DNA from: Canariomyces notabilis
Taxonomy: Eukaryota; Ascomycota; Sordariomycetes; Sordariales; Chaetomiaceae
DNA length: 64,000 nucleotides
Assembly: GCF_033297395.1 (NCBI RefSeq)
Contig: NW_027041853.1
Span: 175,698 to 239,697, forward strand
Reading direction: 5' to 3'
Shown here: piece by piece, positions 45,917-58,392 of the stretch
Numbering within the stretch: the stretch's first letter is position 1
Layout: each line of letters begins with the position of its first letter
Notes under the pieces: generated by a model
What the model was told of the DNA's origin: nothing
Databases searched by the model: none
The model's input: the letters and a program-made list of their open reading frames with translations, nothing else
Translations under genes and position numbers: made by a program

Positions 45917-46936
45917 TCAGGGTTTCTGCGCCTCAGCTTGCCGTCGTTGTTGGTCAACACTATTAGCGTGCCATTTCAGGGCACGCTCAACATCCTTGTC
46001 ATGCTGATCCGCCGGCAGATAAACCCACTTCTGTAGCTCCGAGATCCAGCTCCTGTTCGGCAGGAAGGCTTCCAGCATGTAGTAATTGTCGCGGTGGAAA
46101 GGGATGTCCACGGTGGGCGGCCCATTGCGCTCCAGGAAGACGTCTGTGCCAGCCCGCATGTCTTCATCCGTCATGAGAAAACGACGGCGCCTGTTCCCTT
46201 TGTTCTGCCCGTGACGGCGGATGGACCGCGTGATGGAATCAAGATGCGCCTCAAGGATCCTGGCATACCAGAGGGGACTGGTCAATGACCTCGTCACGAT
46301 GCTTGCATTCCTGGCGAGGAGCTCCTGGTTCCAGGCTGGAAAGCTGCCTCGAGGGACCATGGGGATTGGCTCGCCCTGGTCGAGGTTGTCCTGCCAATGG
46401 GCAAAATCAACGACGATGCAGAGCGAGTTCCATCGATGCAGACACGTGAGACACGTGCAAATGAGTGAAGAATCAGGGGCCTGAATGTGTTGGAAAGGTG
46501 ACCGAGAGGATGTAATCAGCCTTAGGCGTTCGTAGTACTCAAGCACAGCGCGGACCGTGGAATCCAGATCGTTGGCCAGAACCGGACGCAAAAAGCATCG
46601 CTTGATGGTGGAGTAGCGTAGGTTGATGATGCTCTTGCAAATGGTGGCCTCCTCCGAGAGAATGAAGCTGCGCAGCGAGCTGGTTACTCGGCAAAGAACG
46701 AAAATCTCGCTGGGACGAAGGAGTGTCAAGATGGCCATGAGAATTTCGTATGGTAAATCCAAGAGTCTTCGAGGTTCAGCGGCCGGAATTTTGGCTTTCC
46801 GGCCGAGCTTCCGGCGCCGCCGTTCCGTTCGTTTGGAATGGGGTTCGAGCGGTTCCGTCAAGTCAATCTTTGGCAGAAGGTCGCCATCTTCATCATCTAC
46901 GAAGACCAGTGCTCGTTGCTTCTTTCCATTTAGCAT
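45917..46936 (-). CDS. F-box protein
   Basis: Single exon, 339 residues from the first ATG (MLNGKKQRALVFVDDEDGDL). The open frame extends upstream to 47128 without any ATG. A basic linker (RTERRRRKLGRKAKI) is followed by an F-box at about residues 57-95: RRLLDLPYEILMAILTLLRP, then SEIFVLCRVTSSLRSFI. The remainder is a fungal-type helical region with a CTCLTCLHRW segment and conserved-looking WYARILEAHLDSITRSIR, common in ascomycete F-box proteins of unknown target. It is expected to bind Skp1 and recruit substrates to an SCF ubiquitin ligase. It shares a 253-bp intergenic region with the divergent TMEM16 gene. Confidence 0.85.
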   Translation of the reverse strand: MLNGKKQRALVFVDDEDGDLLPKIDLTEPLEPHSKRTERRRRKLGRKAKIPAAEPRRLLDLPYEILMAILTLLRPSEIFVLCRVTSSLRSFILSEEATICKSIINLRYSTIKRCFLRPVLANDLDSTVRAVLEYYERLRLITSSRSPFQHIQAPDSSLICTCLTCLHRWNSLCIVVDFAHWQDNLDQGEPIPMVPRGSFPAWNQELLARNASIVTRSLTSPLWYARILEAHLDSITRSIRRHGQNKGNRRRRFLMTDEDMRAGTDVFLERNGPPTVDIPFHRDNYYMLEAFLPNRSWISELQKWVYLPADQHDKDVERALKWHANSVDQQRRQAEAQKP

Positions 46937-47189
46937 CCTGGCGGTACCGGGTAGAGGACTGCGGCAGGTTGCAACTGCCCGCCATGGATGATGGAAGTTA
47001 TGTGGAGACCAGAACGCGTTGATGATGGAGGTTCGACAATCGATAAACCGCAGTCGACACTTGTCATCAGCTGGTGACCAGGCGGAATCGGCAGGTGCAA
47101 ATGCCCCTCCTCCATTTTGAACTAGCACAGGGCCTACGTCGGAACATCACGAACGTCGTGCCTGCCATCCAATTGCGCTGAAGCTGTCG
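46937..47189. promoter_or_regulatory. Putative bidirectional promoter, F-box / TMEM16
   Basis: 253 bases separate the two divergent start codons, so both promoters and 5' leaders must lie here. No individual element can be named with confidence. Confidence 0.5.
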
Positions 47190-49544
47190 ATGTCACACCA
47201 CGCACAGACATACCACGACAAATATGTTATCGTTTACAACTATAAGGATGTCGGTAAGTGAATGCGTCTGAACCACGTTTGCGAGCGGCGGCCTTACAGT
47301 CCTTACTCGATGCACTGGATCCAGACATAGACGTCGCGAGCAAGGAAATCACGGTCCTCACGCAGGATCTCGAATCTGTTGGTCTTCAGACCGAGATCAG
47401 GCCCGGTCGTGACCAGACTCTGCTGGTTTTCGTCAAAGCCCCACGTAGCATTCTGGGACGCTACGTCTATGACTCGCGGTACCTTACGCCCTCCCTCCAC
47501 TCACCCTTCACTGCGGCTGCTTTGCTGATGCCAGTACCGCCCAGGCTGAAGGACTGGCTGTACGGCGTCATCCAGACGCACCCCGGCGGGGCCAAGGATG
47601 CTGTCGTCGACGGAGCATTCGAAGCCGAGGATATCCTCTCAGTCTACCACCTGGTCAATTGGCCCAAGTCGAGCGGCGGCGCAGGCATCACTCCCGGATG
47701 GGGCCAGTGGGAAAACGTTGACAGCATCTTCCCGCTGCACAACGAGCCAGCCAACCTGGCTCTGTTGAGAAAACTGAGCGGCCGCTTCTTCCTGACCTAT
47801 GATGACCTGGACGACATCCGGAACCTCTTCGGAACCAAGGTGATACTCATTGCGTTGTTCGGCACGGTTGCTGGCCCACCTGGGCTCAATCACTGACATG
47901 ACCAGGTCGCCTTTTACTTCGCATTCATCCAGACCTATCTCGTCTTCCTCACGTTCCCCGCCGTTACGGGGCTCCTCGCATGGAAGTTCCTGCCTCCTTA
48001 CTCGCCCACGTACGCCATCCTCACCACTGTCTGGTGTACCATCTTCTTGGAGTATTGGAAGATTCAGCAGGTCGACCTCAGCATCCGATGGGACGTCAAG
48101 GGCGTTGGCGTCGTCAAAGTCACCCGGCCCCAATTCCGGTGGGAGAAGGTCGTTGTGGACAGCACCGGCAGGAAGAAGCATTACTTTCCAAAATGGAAGC
48201 TTGTCTTGCGCCAGCTGCTGCAGATTCCCTTCATGGCCGTCGCCACCCTCGCCCTTGGTGTCATCATACTTGCTGTGTTTGCTCTCGAGACATTGATTTC
48301 GGATGGCTACAACGGCCCGTACAAGGACATGATGGTGAGTGTGCAGCCAAGCCCGCTTGCTTGCCGGTACTGACATCCAACAGGAGTACGTGCCTACCAT
48401 CTTGCTCGGCATCGCCCTGCCCCAGCTCAACAATCGCCTCGAGGCCATCGCCACCTTCCTCACCGACTTTGAGAACCACCGTACGGCAGACAACTACGAC
48501 ATGTCTCGCACACAAAAGCTCTTCTTCCTCCAGATCATCACAAACTACCTGCCCATTTTCATCACCGCGTTCCTCTACGTTCCCTTTGGCGAGCAAATCG
48601 TCCCCCGACTCGCGTCCTTGGCCAGGAATCTCGGCGGCTCCCGTGTGTCGAGGTATCTTGGGCAGGCAACTACGCAGCAGATCGATAGCGACAGGCTACG
48701 CACCGAAATTATCACTCTCGCCTTGACTGGCCAGCTCTCGTCGTTTTTTGAGGAGAACTTGCTGCCCGTTCTCAAGCGCAGGCTCTTGGAGTGGTATCGG
48801 GCTAGCAGGACCGGGCACTCGGCATTCTCTTCGATCACCAACGACAACCCGACCGAGATGGGGATCCTCGAAAGCGCCCGACGACAAGCGAAGCTCGAAC
48901 CGTACAATGTGCAAGACGACATAGCCGAGATCGTCCTCCAGTTCGGGTTCCTGGCTCTCTTTTCGCCCGTTTGGCCGCTCATCTCCATCGGCTTTGTTGT
49001 CAACAATGTCATTGAGCTGCGTACCGACTTCATCAAGATGACTCGCCAACACCAGCGCCCAGCCCCTGTTCGAACGGATGGCATTGGTCCCTGGATTGTC
49101 TCGCTCGACATCATTGCATGGGCCGGGAGCATCTCGACGGGTGCCATCGTCCATCTCTACAGCCCCAACCCCATCGCCGGCGGGGCGTGGTGGGCTCTCC
49201 CCATCACCATCCTCATCAGCGAGCACATCTTCCTGATGCTCCGCGCCTTGACACATTTTATCCTCGACCGCATCGGCTCAGAACACATCCGCAAGCAGAG
49301 GAACCAGCGGTACCTCTCGCGCGTCAAGCACTTGGAGGAGATGGAGGCCAACCGCCGCGCAACCTTCTTGGAGACGCCGGCTGAGAGAGAGCGAAACAAA
49401 TCCATCCGGGCGACGAGCAGCGATGCCTTCTTCGCCACCCAAGTCGAAGAGGGCGCCAGTGCTCAAGCCGGCATCAGCTTCATGCACGCCTTCAGAAAGG
49501 CCAAGGACTCGGAATCGATGAGCCAGCAATCCAAACAGGATTGA
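47190..49544 (+). CDS. Anoctamin/TMEM16 family (fungal lipid scramblase / Ist2-like)
   Basis: Four exons: 47190-47253, 47325-47839, 47906-48334 and 48384-49544; 722 residues, close to the roughly 735 of the Nectria scramblase. The start lies in a short first exon giving YHDKYVIVYNYKDV, the usual first strand of the cytosolic domain. The membrane part shows NLFGTKVAFYFAFIQTYLVF, FLEYWKIQQVDLSIRWDV, ILLGIALPQLNNRLEAIATF, FFLQIITNYLPIFITAFLYV, then FGFLALFSPVWPLISIGFVV. Calcium-site acids of helices 7 and 8 are kept: DDIAE before LQFGF, and NNVIELRTDF. Known fungal members are calcium-activated phospholipid scramblases; Ist2 tethers the ER to the plasma membrane. The tail (THFILDRIGSEHIRKQRNQR onward) is short, so an Ist2-like long tether is absent. 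Confidence 0.93.
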
Positions 49545-49866
49545 CGAGTCATTCACAGGAAGGAACCATCCAGTCAGCTTGACGAGCCTCACTGAGAACA
49601 AAGGGTTCATATTTCTCCACGAAACGATATAGCTCCCGAGTCCAGGACTATGGCATGTTACATACTCGCCGGATCCCTGACCAAACACGGTGTTACTGAC
49701 TGGGAACTAACACAAGCCATCACTTAATACACCTCACGTTTCACGCATGATGCGGTGGGCTGCTTGCGACCACAACGCTCCTCGGCGCCATGGTGATCTA
49801 GAAAATACTTGTTTCTAGTCCCGACTGTTGGTGGACATGACTCATAGCCTTTTTGAAGCGTGACTC
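49545..49866. other. Intergenic between convergent genes
   Basis: 322 bases of 3' flank for the TMEM16 and CobW genes. Nothing recognisable. Confidence 0.5.
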
Positions 49867-51981
49867 TCAATGGCGATGCCCCAACCCGTGGGCATGACCG
49901 GCATGGTCATGCCCCTCATGATGATGCTCCCCATCATCAAGCCCATCCCCATCCTCACTCCAATCCGGAAACCCATCCTCAAAAAGATGCTGCAATTTTT
50001 CCTGCCTCGCCTCATGCCCTTCAACCCCCTCATCCCGCATTACCCCCACCCACTTATCAAACTCCTCATCCGTCAACAAACACTCATCCAACGCAGCCTC
50101 GAGCGCCGCCCTTCCATCTTCCAGTCCATTACCTCCGAAAATAAAAACAAGCTCCTGCCTTCGATCCCCCCACTCCCCGCCCTTGGCAATATCCCACCGC
50201 ACAAGCTTGTCCACGTCCTCGTCGCCCGTGAGGTACTGTTCCTCGGGCAGAGTACAAAACCACGGCCGGCCGCCCGTCAGTGTGATCATGGCGCCCGCCT
50301 GGGACCACTCGCCTGCACGATGTGGGCGAGTGGCGAGGAAGAACTCGCCTTTGGACCGGAAGAGGTGACGGAAGACGGGGCTGGCGCGCTTGTTGGCCAG
50401 GATGACGTCGTTGGGGGGAGGTACCATGTCGTCTGGGGGTGAGGCGTCGTCCTCGGAGTCCTTCATGTCCAGGTCGGTGGGTTCTGATGGGTCATCGCTT
50501 ATCGCATCATCTTCCTCACCGTCTTGGTCATTTTCATCGCCGTCGTCGTCGTCATCATCGTCATCATCGGGATGCTCAAGTTGCATGATGAACTTGTCAT
50601 GGAGCAGCTTGAACAGGCGCCGAGGGTGGAACGGCCTTGTGCGCGAGTAGATGAAGTTGCGGATGTTGTACTCGTCGGTTTCGGGTTTGGGGGTGATGAC
50701 GCTCTTGCCATTGACCTGTTTGACTGTGAGAATGGGAACCGGCATTTTCTCGGAGACGAGACTGACTTGTCTTAGGGTCATGGCGTGGAGGTCCTGGAGC
50801 CATCCGTATCCGGTCTGTGCCCTCTCCAAGCTGAACATGCCGGTATTGATGATCTCCCTGACGTCGATTTTGCCGTAGCTCGTCTCAAGGACCTTGGCCC
50901 GATGGTTCAGCTTGCCGAGCAAGTCTCGGATGCGAGCGAGAGTCTTGTCGTCGACCTAGGTACCGCATCAAGGGTACCCGTGAGTAAGCTGATCGCATTG
51001 AGGGCTGTAGAAGGCTAGGAGCAGCAAAGGACACGATTGAATACGTATGTACAATACCTACCATTTCCGTCTTGTTGACGACGATAACATCGGCAAACTC
51101 GATCTGGTCGACCATGAGATCCGAGACAGTGCGCTCGTCCTCGGGCAGGACGTCGTTGCGGCGCGACGAGAGCATATCGTCCGTGTCGAAGTCGTTGAAC
51201 ATGGTGAAGGCGTCGATCACCGTCACCGTGGTATCCAGACGCGCAAACTTGTCGAGGCCACCAGCGGCCGTCCTTGATCCCTTTGAGTTGGTGCTTCAAG
51301 TTGCGCGCCACAGGAGGTGAGAGAAAACACTTACAGCCGCCTGAGTACATTGATCATATCCTCATCCAGAGCCGGCCCGTCTGGTCCATCAGCCACGGTG
51401 GACATCATGTGCTCAGCCAGACGCTTGTCGAACGTCTCGGCAACCTGCTCGGGCTCGCTGATGCCGCTGCTCTCGATGATGACATAGTCGAACTGCTCGA
51501 GCTCGGCGAGGCGCAGCAGCTCCTCGAGAAGGTCGCCCCGGAGCGTGCAGCAGATGCAGCCATTCTGAAGGGCAATGACTTTCTCCTCCGTCTTGGTCAG
51601 CCGGTGCGTCTGCTTGATTAGAGAGGCGTCGACGTTGATCCTGTGCCATGGCATGCATCTGTCAGGCACTTGCACTAGGAATGTTTTGGATATCAAAGTA
51701 CACGGGCGGTGGGGGTTACGCACGCCCCAATGTCGTTTACAACGACAGCGATGCGTAGGCCATGTTCGCTCTTTAGGATGTGCTGCAGAAGTGTTGTCTT
51801 GCCGCTTCCCTGTGCGGAATGGAAACCTCAGGTAAGTCAGGGGATTCGGGCCTGAGGAGTGAAGTGGCTCGGGGGGGTGACGTACAAGAAAGCCCGAGAG
51901 AAGAGTGACTGGGAGAGGCTTGGATGGTGTTTGTGTCTTGGCCGGTGGCTGGACGCCGTTGCTTTCTGAGACGCCAGGCAT
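49867..51981 (-). CDS. CobW/ZNG1-type G3E GTPase metallochaperone
   Basis: Five exons: 51981-51886, 51809-51724, 51640-51335, 51272-51062 and 50955-49867; 595 residues. Order of motifs: Walker A LLSGFLGSGKTTLLQH (residues 27-42, split by intron 1), NDIGAINVDASLI, the metal-binding NGCICC (Cys89, Cys91, Cys92) before TLRGDLLEEL, IIESSGISEPEQVAETF as Walker B/switch, and VVNKTEMV as the guanine motif. The CobW C-terminal domain follows, with a nine-residue Asp run and a long acidic insert. The end is His-rich (HHHEGHDHAGHAHGLGHRH), a likely zinc store. Eukaryotic members pass zinc to methionine aminopeptidase (ZNG1); applying that here is inference. The acceptor of intron 3 (GATCAAG) was chosen because it gives the conserved AAGGLDKFARLDTTVTVIDA. 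Confidence 0.92.
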
Positions 51982-52356
51982 GGTTCATACGAGGTGAGTT
52001 ACAAATATGCTTCGATTCTTTTTCGTCGTCGTCGTCTTCTCGAGTCCTTATTAACTTATAAGAGCAGAAAGGCTAGGGTCTAGCCATCAAGGTGGCCTTC
52101 AAGGTATTAGGTACCTATCAAGGTACTTCAACTTGAGAGCAAGCGTCAACTTGCATCAGGGTCCAAGGGAAAGACCCATCCAGCCAATAAAAGCATACTC
52201 ATTCCGAAGCAGGCAGCCGGCTTGAACCCCTGACGACTCTCTCCCGGCCATTCACACAAGGTGCGGAGAGGTACCGCAGATCACAAGTCCCCCCATGCGG
52301 CCATGCCAAACAAAGGTCCCTCCATAATACGAATACTTCCAAGTTCAATTTCTATC
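51982..52356. other. Intergenic, 0.37 kb
   Basis: Promoter of the CobW gene and 3' flank of the MFS gene. Contains AAGGTACCTATCAAGGTAC-type words near 52100-52125. No gene seen. Confidence 0.5.
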
Positions 52357-54290
52357 TCATGTTGTCTTAAAGTTCAATGGACCAGCCCGCACACGCATCG
52401 CCTTCCCCCACTTGAGCAAGACGAGGATGAAGACAAATGCGCCTGCACAAACCGCCGCCTGGATACCAAAACTCAACTTGGTTCCCTGCGCCTCGGCCCA
52501 CGTCACTTGGAAGTAGCTCACAATAAACCCGCCTATTGTGCGCGAGAAGTTCAGCCACGCCGACACTTCGCCCGACGCCTCGGGATAGCTGTCGACGCAG
52601 TAACTGCTGAGCGCGACGGTCGTCACCATCATGCCAAAGACGTACATGCCCCAGCAGACGCTCGTTGCCATGTAGTGCCAGGCATTCTCGAAGCACTGTC
52701 CGACCAGCACAAGCCCGGCGATGACGAGGGGCAGCGAGAAGAAGACGGCTCGCAACCGGGCCTCGGGCTCGAACCGCCCCTTGTGTGCCCGGATGTACTG
52801 CTTGGCTAGGGCATCGTGCAGCCAGTGGCCTGTGGCTTCGCCCAGGATTACCGCGACCACGGGCGTGAAGTAGAAGAAGCCGACTTGCTTTGGACCGAAG
52901 CCGTAGAGAGGTGTGACGAACATGGCTAGGGTTGTGTTGATCCCCACGGCCCAGGCAAATGTCTGGGAGCGATGGCATGGTTAGCATCACATCATGCCCT
53001 TTCTCTTCTCATTCTCGCCAGTGATGCACTTAGACTTACCAGAGCGTAGAACAGACAAGCAATCGCCACAGTTGGCTTTAGCAGCACGCTCGCTGTCCTC
53101 CAGCTGGCTTGGCCAAGGGTATTGCGGAGGTCCCGCGACCTCCACTGCGCTGCGCCAGTCAAGCGGGCAATGCGGCTGCCTCGCGGCGGCTGATCGTGTG
53201 CCGGTATTGTGCGGTCGTAGTATGTCTCGTCCAGAAAGCAGACCACAAGAGCCAACCCCAGGACATTCATGGCAAAGAAAACCCAGAACGGCACTGGCCA
53301 CCGCAGTGTCTCAGTCATGAACGCCGCGAGCAGCGGGCCAGCGTACGGACTCATCACGATGAACGATCTGGTTTGTGTCAGTCTCAAAGGCATGTCTTGC
53401 TAGCAGGCCCAACAGAAGCCACTCACGCCCAGATGTTTATTTTTCGAGCCTGCTCGTGGAAGAAGAAGATGTCTTTGATAAACATGAGACCTCCCGACTG
53501 GCTGACGGTCGAGAAGAACCCGTTGAGGATGCGGGCGGCCATGAAGGACTCGAAGGTGGTCGCGCCCGCGCACCATGCCGCTGTCGCCGTGGAGACTATC
53601 ATGAACCAGAAGACGACGGGAAGGCGGCCGAAGTAGGCGCTGAGCATGACAACTAGGGCACATCGGCGTCAGTCGGCTATGATTTCGATACCAAAGTGCC
53701 AGTCCTGCCGAGCTTAAGAACAATGATGGACGGGACTCACCGACCACGCCGCCTGCACCGAGCATGAAGACGTTCCCTGCCTGCGAGTGGTTGACATAAT
53801 CTGGCGTGGTATTCCATTCTCTACCATTCGCATTCCGTCAGCCAAGTCTGGTCCTGTCACAGTCCACCTCCCGTCACCACTACAGAATCCACACGACTGG
53901 GACTGGGACTTACGCTGCCTGCGGAATAAGAGTTACCGCACCCGTGGCACTTCCATAATCCGGTAGAAACGACACAATCGACACAACAAAGAGAATGACA
54001 TGTTTCTTGGCCCAGCTCCAGTTCAGGGGATCGTTGACAATGTCGTCGCTGGGCTGAGGGATCAGAACAGTATGCCCGTCCTTGGCGAGCTTGACGACTC
54101 CGTGTCCTGAGCCGGTGATGGCTTCCTCCGAAGTGTCAATGTCGACCACGTAGCCTTCGTCCTCGCGGAACTCGTGGATGCGCCGTGCTTTGTCGTCCGG
54201 CGCTGGCGGCGCATTCTCCCGGATCTGGACTGAGGCGGTCCAATCATCTTCTGTTTTCTCGGTGTATTCAGGTTGCTGTTTGTCGGCCAT
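52357..54290 (-). CDS. MFS transporter (DHA1-like)
   Basis: Five exons: 54290-53914, 53820-53741, 53652-53427, 53367-53040 and 52962-52357; 538 residues. The start is MADKQQPEYTEKTEDD, giving a 95-residue acidic cytosolic N-terminus before helix 1. NDPLNWSWAKKHVILFVV is the standard entry to helix 1 of fungal drug:H+ antiporter-like carriers. FMAARILNGFFSTVSQSGGL is the helix 4 region, and SPYAGPLLAAFMTETLRWPV is the helix 5 G-P region. The central loop carries YYDRTIPAHDQPPRGSR. The second half keeps SYCVDSYPEASGEVSAWLNF and RTIGGFIVSYFQ. It resembles carriers annotated as HOL/multidrug type; the substrate is unknown. No partner enzyme lies beside it. Confidence 0.9.
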
Positions 54291-55863
54291 CCTGCCCGTC
54301 GTCAGGATGATTCTGGGACCCGAATATCGGCGGTCCTCAACTCCCTCGGTGGAAAGTGTCAATTGAAGCTGCGTGCTGGCCTGCTTCGCGACTGTACGTT
54401 ACGGGAGAGGTGAGGGGGAGGACACCACAAGTTCGGCAGCCTTGAGTTGCATGGTGTGATGGTAATAGTATTAATATACAGGTAGGGGTAGTGACTTACT
54501 CCGCACCCGACAACAATGGGCCGCCGCCACCACCGGGAGTTATTATCCAGAGCTGACGGCCAGATTCACAGCTCGGGTAAATGCTACCCTCACGGCACTC
54601 GCCCCAACTACCGGTCACTCATGTTGGGACTAACGGAATGCGGCATCGATTGTCGGCGGGCATGAGAGTAAGTGCCAGGTGCATGTGGAGTACCAGTCAA
54701 CATGAACATGAAGTGACGAGCCCGAGGAGGCGGAGCTCCTGCTGCATCTCTGCTGTTATGTCCAAATATACCGTGAGGGTGGCTCTCTAGACGTGTAAGT
54801 ATTTGCTCCTCAATGGGTCGCATACTGCTCCAATCATTGATGCATGCGGGTGAGAATAATGTGCACCCTTGAACCATCATTCTCATGCCGGGACACTAGT
54901 ACTCAAATGCCGGCATACCCAGAATGTAAATATCTATATTACCAGGTATTTTAACCTCCTGCAGTTGGATGTCAAACCCGAGTGTGATTGGCAGTTACCC
55001 CAACTCCCACACACCTCAGAGTTGTTACCATTGGAGATGGATATCTGGGTCGACATTTGATGGATCTCAGCACCAACAGATACAACACTGCTGGCGCTGT
55101 CACCCAGGCCAATAGACCGGGCTTATAAGTCAAGAACCTGAAGCAATACAACGTACCTGACTTGTACCGTGCCCATTTGGCCCGCCCTGCCCTGAGTCAT
55201 GATCCCAGTCTGCTCCTCCGAGTTGTCCTGCGGAGTCTATGGAAACGAAAGAGGAGAAAGAGGCAAGACCAGGCCTAAACCATAACATTGAACCCGACAC
55301 CGGGTAACATAAGCGGATGCCCCTGACTGCGGACTTGGGTGCGTCGCAAAGCTCTATATCAGCATACATCTGTACAGCGATCTCAAACGGCCAGTCTAGA
55401 CCGGGCACAAGGCTGGAGCAAAGGCGCCGAGATCAAATACAATATGATGCAACATAGTCAGTTGGCTTATCTCGGTTCCTACTACAACTATAACAGTGGT
55501 ACCATTGAAACATGAATCAAGCTATTGCACAGAGACCTTATCCACCACTCCTACTGGACTACACCGTACGCGCATGTACATACAAGTACCACTCTGAAAC
55601 TCAAATCCACGGCAAAGTCGGCCCCCTGTCCATCGGATGCGCCGATGTCGTCCAAGTCAACGACGACACTGATAGCGCCACTTCTGTAACCCCCGATGGC
55701 AACCGACACGACTGTTTCCTATCTGCGCCCGTCTCACACGTCTCGCCGGGTAGCTGTTTCTCCACGGTCGCGTTGAACAAGACCCTATTTAATACAACCA
55801 TTAGCTCTCAAGTCCAGACGGAGGGGATCCGATCACGGTTATCAGAGTTGAGTAGGGTGGGAC
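54291..55863. other. Intergenic, 1.6 kb
   Basis: Promoter of the MFS gene and 3' flank of the secreted protein gene. Small frames without recognisable content. Confidence 0.5.
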
Positions 55864-57590
55864 TCACGCATGGCTCGGATCACGATCATCACAATACCAC
55901 TCGACCCTAAACCCTACCCTATGACTTGACCGATCCAGGAGATAGCTACACCCCACCAACTGCCAGGGGATCGGCCGTTTCCCCTCCCCCGCGACACAGT
56001 CGTGCCATTCCCCATCATCGACCACAGGCATGCGGTGCAGCCGGTAGGTGTCGCCTGGGCCGGGGTTGTACAGGGTGAACGACCCTGTCGTTGTCAGATC
56101 ACCATCAGCATCATCATCAGGGATGGAGTCAAGTTGGTAGTCTTGTAGTTGGATGGCTGTGGTGTTGGTCAGTGACCGGATGGTGCAGCTCCGGGTGTAG
56201 TATGTGTGCGGCATCAGGGGGATCCGCCATTGTTCGGAGTAGCCGGTGAAGGTTAGGGGGGTGTTGATGGCGGGGAGGGTGCAGGTGTAGTCGGAGTCAG
56301 GGTCGGAGTCAATGGTGCCAGATGATCTGGATGGATTGGTGCAGGATAGGTTGAGGTGGGCGTAGGCGAGTCCGGTGTAGTGATCTCTGGGAGTTGACGG
56401 TTAGTAGTAGTGGTTTTGAGTTGAGAGCTGGGGAACAGGCAGAACGTACGGTTCGAGACCCTCAATACCGTCCGAACACCCCCAATCCTGCCTAACACCA
56501 AGCATCCCGTACTCAGTATCAATACTGACCTCAATCCAAGACCCATTCGAACTTGAGCCCTCGCCGGATGCGTCAGCAACCAAACAACGAACCCACGGCG
56601 CTGACCCATTGTTATTATTATTACCCCCCGACGTAACATCCCCAGTCGCCTCACACCTTATCCGCCCGTTATCAGACAGATTCGTCAGATCCAAATCAAG
56701 CTCATAACTTGAAGACCCCCCTGCACCACCACCACCACCAGCACCAGTCTTCCCCCGCGCACCATGATGTCGATACACCAGACTATTGATCCGCCACTGC
56801 GGGTCATAGGACCGGTCCACACACCGCTGGGCGGGCTCCTGGGGCGTGTACGGACGCAGCGGCAGCTGGGGGTTGATGGCGAGCGGCCGGGACAGGCCGG
56901 CGGCGACCCGCGAGTTGCCCATGATGCACAGCGTCTCCTGGCCGCGGGGTGCGTGTGGCTCGTCCAGGCAGCCTTGGACGAGGGGCGGTTCCCAGGAGCC
57001 GTTTGCTGCAAAGACGAGGCTAAACGTGAAGAAAGTTGATGATCAGTTCCGTGCTGCCAGCGCCCAAATATCATATGTCGTTACATGTAAGGTGAGGATC
57101 TGACTGACCTCGTCCTCGACGAATTCCCACACACCCAACTGCCCCTCAACCGCATATCAAAATCCGCAAGCAGAAACTGAAACTGCAAGTTCGGCACACT
57201 GCAATTATGCCACACACTCAACGCCTCAGGCCCATGCGCCTGGGGGTCCAGCTCAATGTTGTTTGCCGTACAGTTTGCCAGGATACCTGTCGCATGGTGA
57301 TACGCCTGGAACTGGACATCGCCTATTGTGCCCCCGTCGGACGCGTTCACTGACGTCAGCGTCGGCCCGTAAATGTCCCATGATGGGTTGGTGAGCGAGG
57401 CCTCGACACATTGTTCAGGGGTATTGCGCACGTCACTCGGGAACGGGTCGGGCCAGTACTGCCGGGGGTTTATGGTTATGCCTATGGGACTGATGGGTGT
57501 AGCGGAGGTGGTTGTGGGTGTGATGGTGATCATGATGGCCAGGGCTCCAATCACCCCGAGGGAGAGGTGAAGCCTTTCGAGAAGATTCAT
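55864..57590 (-). CDS. Secreted cysteine-rich protein with three copies of an unnamed domain
   Basis: Three exons: 57590-57109, 57019-56450 and 56386-55864; 524 residues. The start MNLLERLHLSLGVIGALAIM gives a signal peptide to about residue 30. Three stretches share one pattern: Cys, then W-x-I or I-x-L with Tyr, a beta strand, Cys, W-x-x-C, and a closing hydrophobic-basic strand ending W-x-C. Copy 1 runs from QCVEASLTNPSWDIYG to DMRLRGSWVC, copy 2 from RCVDRSYDPQWRINSLVY to GMLGVRQDWGC, copy 3 from RSCTIRSLTNTTAIQLQDYQ to RVGFRVEWYC. Many N-x-S/T sites. Copy 2 holds a Gly-run insert. I recognise no named family. A cell-wall or apoplastic role is inference. Confidence 0.82.
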
Positions 57591-58392
57591 GGTGGTATGT
57601 TTCGAAAAATTCGAAGTCACAGGGCGGCTACCTGGATGAAAAAAGGTATAAAATCAGCCCCCTGGCAGGGAGGAAGTGTATGTTGGGAAGTTAGTGATTC
57701 TGGTGTGTCCTCGACTTCTAGAAGCATGTATACCGTTGAGAGGGAACCGCCCATCAATGGGGTATAGCTCAGGTAGCTAAGGTAGTCGGGTAAAGTATGA
57801 GCGAGCGGAGGATTGATGTATCTCCCGCTACTCAGGCTAATCATATCATTCGCTCCTAACAGTACGCACGATAGTTAAAGTCCATATCGAACTTAGCCTA
57901 AGGGGTCGAGCTGTCCATATAGAATGGCCGTTCTCTCCGAGATATATTGCGCTCTACATCTAGAGCATGCCCGGCAGTCTGGAGTCCGGTGTTGTCTGGT
58001 GCCTTCGCAACTATGTTCTCTGCCAGTATATGTTCGACAGATGTCAAGTTCCATTCAGTTTCATGACAGGAATTGCTTATGAGAAGAAAGACTTGGTAAC
58101 TCTGGTCACCCTATTTGATGTCGCATGTGACGTCCTGCCAGTGTTGGATAGGTATATAGGTAGGTATGTAGGGACCTAACAATCATGTTAGACGGTGGAT
58201 TGGACCAGAAAACTTTCCCTGAACTTCTGATGTATTAACATAAACCCAGATCCAGGTAGCGGAGAAGGGAGGCCACAAATATCGCAGTACCCTATAGGCA
58301 TCAAGAGACAACAATTTGCTAATAGTATGTACATCCATTGACATTTATAGTAGGTCCTAGGCGACAAGACCAACATCCTCCCAGGCAACTAT
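57591..58392. other. Intergenic, 0.8 kb
   Basis: Promoter of the secreted protein gene and 3' flank of the alcohol dehydrogenase. No gene seen. Confidence 0.5.

Noticed and set aside
47254..47324. Alternative acceptor at 47300 for the first TMEM16 intron
   Set aside because: It gives the wrong phase; the acceptor at 47324 keeps frame and the family-typical order of strands.
52215..52260. T-loop-like GGTTCAAGCC on the minus strand
   Set aside because: No pairing T stem, D-arm or acceptor stem can be formed around it, so it is not a tRNA.
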